Positions 63,137 to 64,000 of a DNA stretch of 64,000 nt are shown piece by piece (the first letter of the stretch is position 1; each line of letters begins with the position of its first letter). The notes beneath the pieces were generated by a model that made no database searches, was not told where the DNA came from, and saw nothing but the letters and a program-made list of their open reading frames with translations. Both the position numbers and the translations under genes were made by a program. This stretch comes from JBASEY01 sp049652745 (GTDB lineage Bacteria; CSSED10-310): assembly GCA_049652745.1 (NCBI GenBank), contig JBASEY010000042.1:49407-113406 (forward strand), given 5' to 3'.

Positions 63137-63544
63137 ATGACACTCAAAACAGGAGCCATAGTACTGATCACGGTCGTTATCGCGGTGGCTGCATTCGGGC
63201 AGACGGAGCATGGCGTATCGGCGGCATTAATACAGGCTTTCAGGTCCGGCAGGGCAAACGAGTTGACAAGGTTTTTCCCCGAGACCGGCCGGGTTCGACT
63301 GGCGATTGCCGGCGTGAATATCGCGCCGGGTGACTATTCTTCGGTACAGGCGGTTGCGTTGCTGCAGCAAGCGTTCGATAGTTTTGAAACTGTTTCGTTT
63401 GCGCTTGATGGGCGGCAGGATGCCCTCCGGGGCGATTGGAAAGTAAAAAACAGGAATACCGGAGAACAGAAAAGCATAAATCTATATATCGCGATACAAA
63501 CTCAACAAAACACATCGGTCATAATGTCGGTCAGAGGCAACTGA
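63137..63544 (+). CDS. small secreted DUF4783-like protein
   Basis: 135 residues from ATG 63137, two bases after the GAPDH stop. A signal peptide (GAIVLITVVIAVAAFG) is followed by a cystatin-like alpha+beta fold: AALIQAFRSGRANELTRFFP, a strand pair with GDYSSVQAVALLQQAF, and INLYIAIQTQQNTSVIMSVR. The layout resembles DUF4783/NTF2-like small periplasmic proteins. Role unknown. Probably on the same transcript as GAPDH. Confidence 0.65.
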   Translation: MTLKTGAIVLITVVIAVAAFGQTEHGVSAALIQAFRSGRANELTRFFPETGRVRLAIAGVNIAPGDYSSVQAVALLQQAFDSFETVSFALDGRQDALRGDWKVKNRNTGEQKSINLYIAIQTQQNTSVIMSVRGN

Positions 63545-63618
63545 AAGACAGTGCGCTGAAACAGAACGATAAACGGTTTGTCGGCTAGAATAAAGATTTG
63601 TATAATAGTTGCAGATTT

Positions 63619-63894
63619 ATGATAAATTCTTCAGAGAGCAAAAAAATAATTAAATCGAGTTGTTTGTTTTTACTCGGCCTATTGTTACTGTCGATTTTTT
63701 TCAAAATGCCGGAATTTAAGGGATGGGATGAGGCGTTTTACATGTCTCAGATGAGTTCTGCGATTTTGGACAAGGATTTAATGCTGCAAAATGATCTGCT
63801 GATCTATCCTAATGATGTGTGTGAAAGAATTCGGTTGGTGTCGGTATTGCGGCCGGATGGTGTGCATATCCAGCCTGAAATCCGCAAGTTATGA
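63619..63894 (+). pseudogene. N-terminal fragment of a membrane protein, possibly a GT-C glycosyltransferase
   Basis: 91 residues from ATG 63619, without a clear RBS. One membrane helix (CLFLLGLLLLSIFFKMPEFK) is followed by GWDEAFYMSQMSSAILDKDL. The WDE-x-x-Y placed after the first helix is typical of ArnT/PMT-like glycosyltransferases (500+ residues). The frame then drifts into RLVSVLRPDGVHIQPEIRKL and stops. No continuation is seen to 64000, so this is likely a decayed remnant. A small intact membrane protein is the alternative. Confidence 0.45.
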
Positions 63895-64000
63895 TAACTA
63901 GTGTTTTGATTCCTAAATGATATATCAATGGTGTTGACCTGTTATCGATACATCTTCAGGTTGGTATTTCCACCTGAATATGATGGGTTCTGCGTTAAGA

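Overview
The window looks like a chromosomal piece of an uncultured Gram-negative bacterium of moderate GC content. Signs of an outer membrane are a beta-barrel protein, a heptosyltransferase-type glycosyltransferase, lipoproteins and a lytic transglycosylase. The many secreted FG-GAP/VCBS, dockerin, beta-helix and formylglycine-enzyme-fold proteins, the proline/threonine linkers, two B12-dependent-type radical SAM proteins and a CoA-disulfide-reductase-like protein resemble large-genome anaerobes of little-cultured phyla. I cannot name the lineage from sequence alone. Both tRNA genes lack an encoded CCA. There is no rRNA, CRISPR array, prophage or recognisable transposase.

Layout. 1-8 kb: a truncated radical SAM gene, a TPR/SH3 protein, a secreted protein with three tandem formylglycine-enzyme-fold (SUMF1) domains, and an ABC-2 exporter pair. 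8-11 kb: an accessory patch with a Bro-N/DinD-like gene, an antitoxin-like/ParE-like pair whose toxin is cut short, and mscL between two related intergenic repeats. 10.8-17.3 kb: purine-type permease, sulfatase-fold lipoprotein, lysS and slt. 17.2-23.0 kb, minus strand: a tight five-gene operon starting with a LysW-like zinc-ribbon carrier protein too small for ordinary ORF listings, followed by a glutamate cyclase-NlpC/P60 fusion, a MurD-like ligase, a threonine-synthase-like PLP enzyme and an ATP-grasp ligase. This is the best candidate here for an undescribed system: carrier-bound amino-acid or muropeptide chemistry. 23-30 kb: orphan histidine kinase, radical SAM protein, glycosyltransferase 9, ferritin-like protein, flippase and hypoxanthine-DNA glycosylase.

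30-45 kb: a HEAT-repeat protein with a huge glycine-rich insert, a beta-barrel protein, an ATP-cone/uridine-kinase fusion, serine acetyltransferase, an FG-GAP/UnbV lipoprotein, a HerA-like ATPase, a small membrane protein, a CoA-disulfide reductase-rhodanese fusion and a HAD phosphatase. 45-53.5 kb: secreted surface proteins, namely dockerin/FG-GAP, two tandem beta-helix paralogues that share a module with the SUMF1 protein, and a large carboxypeptidase-regulatory-repeat protein. 53.8-55.1 kb: an MNT/HEPN pair with its own promoter/operator, then a tRNA-Lys/tRNA-Glu operon with a clear promoter and terminator. 55.3-64 kb: RNase HIII-like protein, a metal-efflux-type permease, a 1383-residue PPDK-like protein lacking the PEP/pyruvate barrel paired with a long GAPDH, a small secreted protein and a membrane-protein fragment.

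Several intergenic stretches carry one family of degenerate, word-like repeats. These often sit on both sides of a gene and in one case supply the 3' end of a toxin gene. Starts were chosen by ribosome-binding site and signal peptide, and often differ from the longest reading frame.
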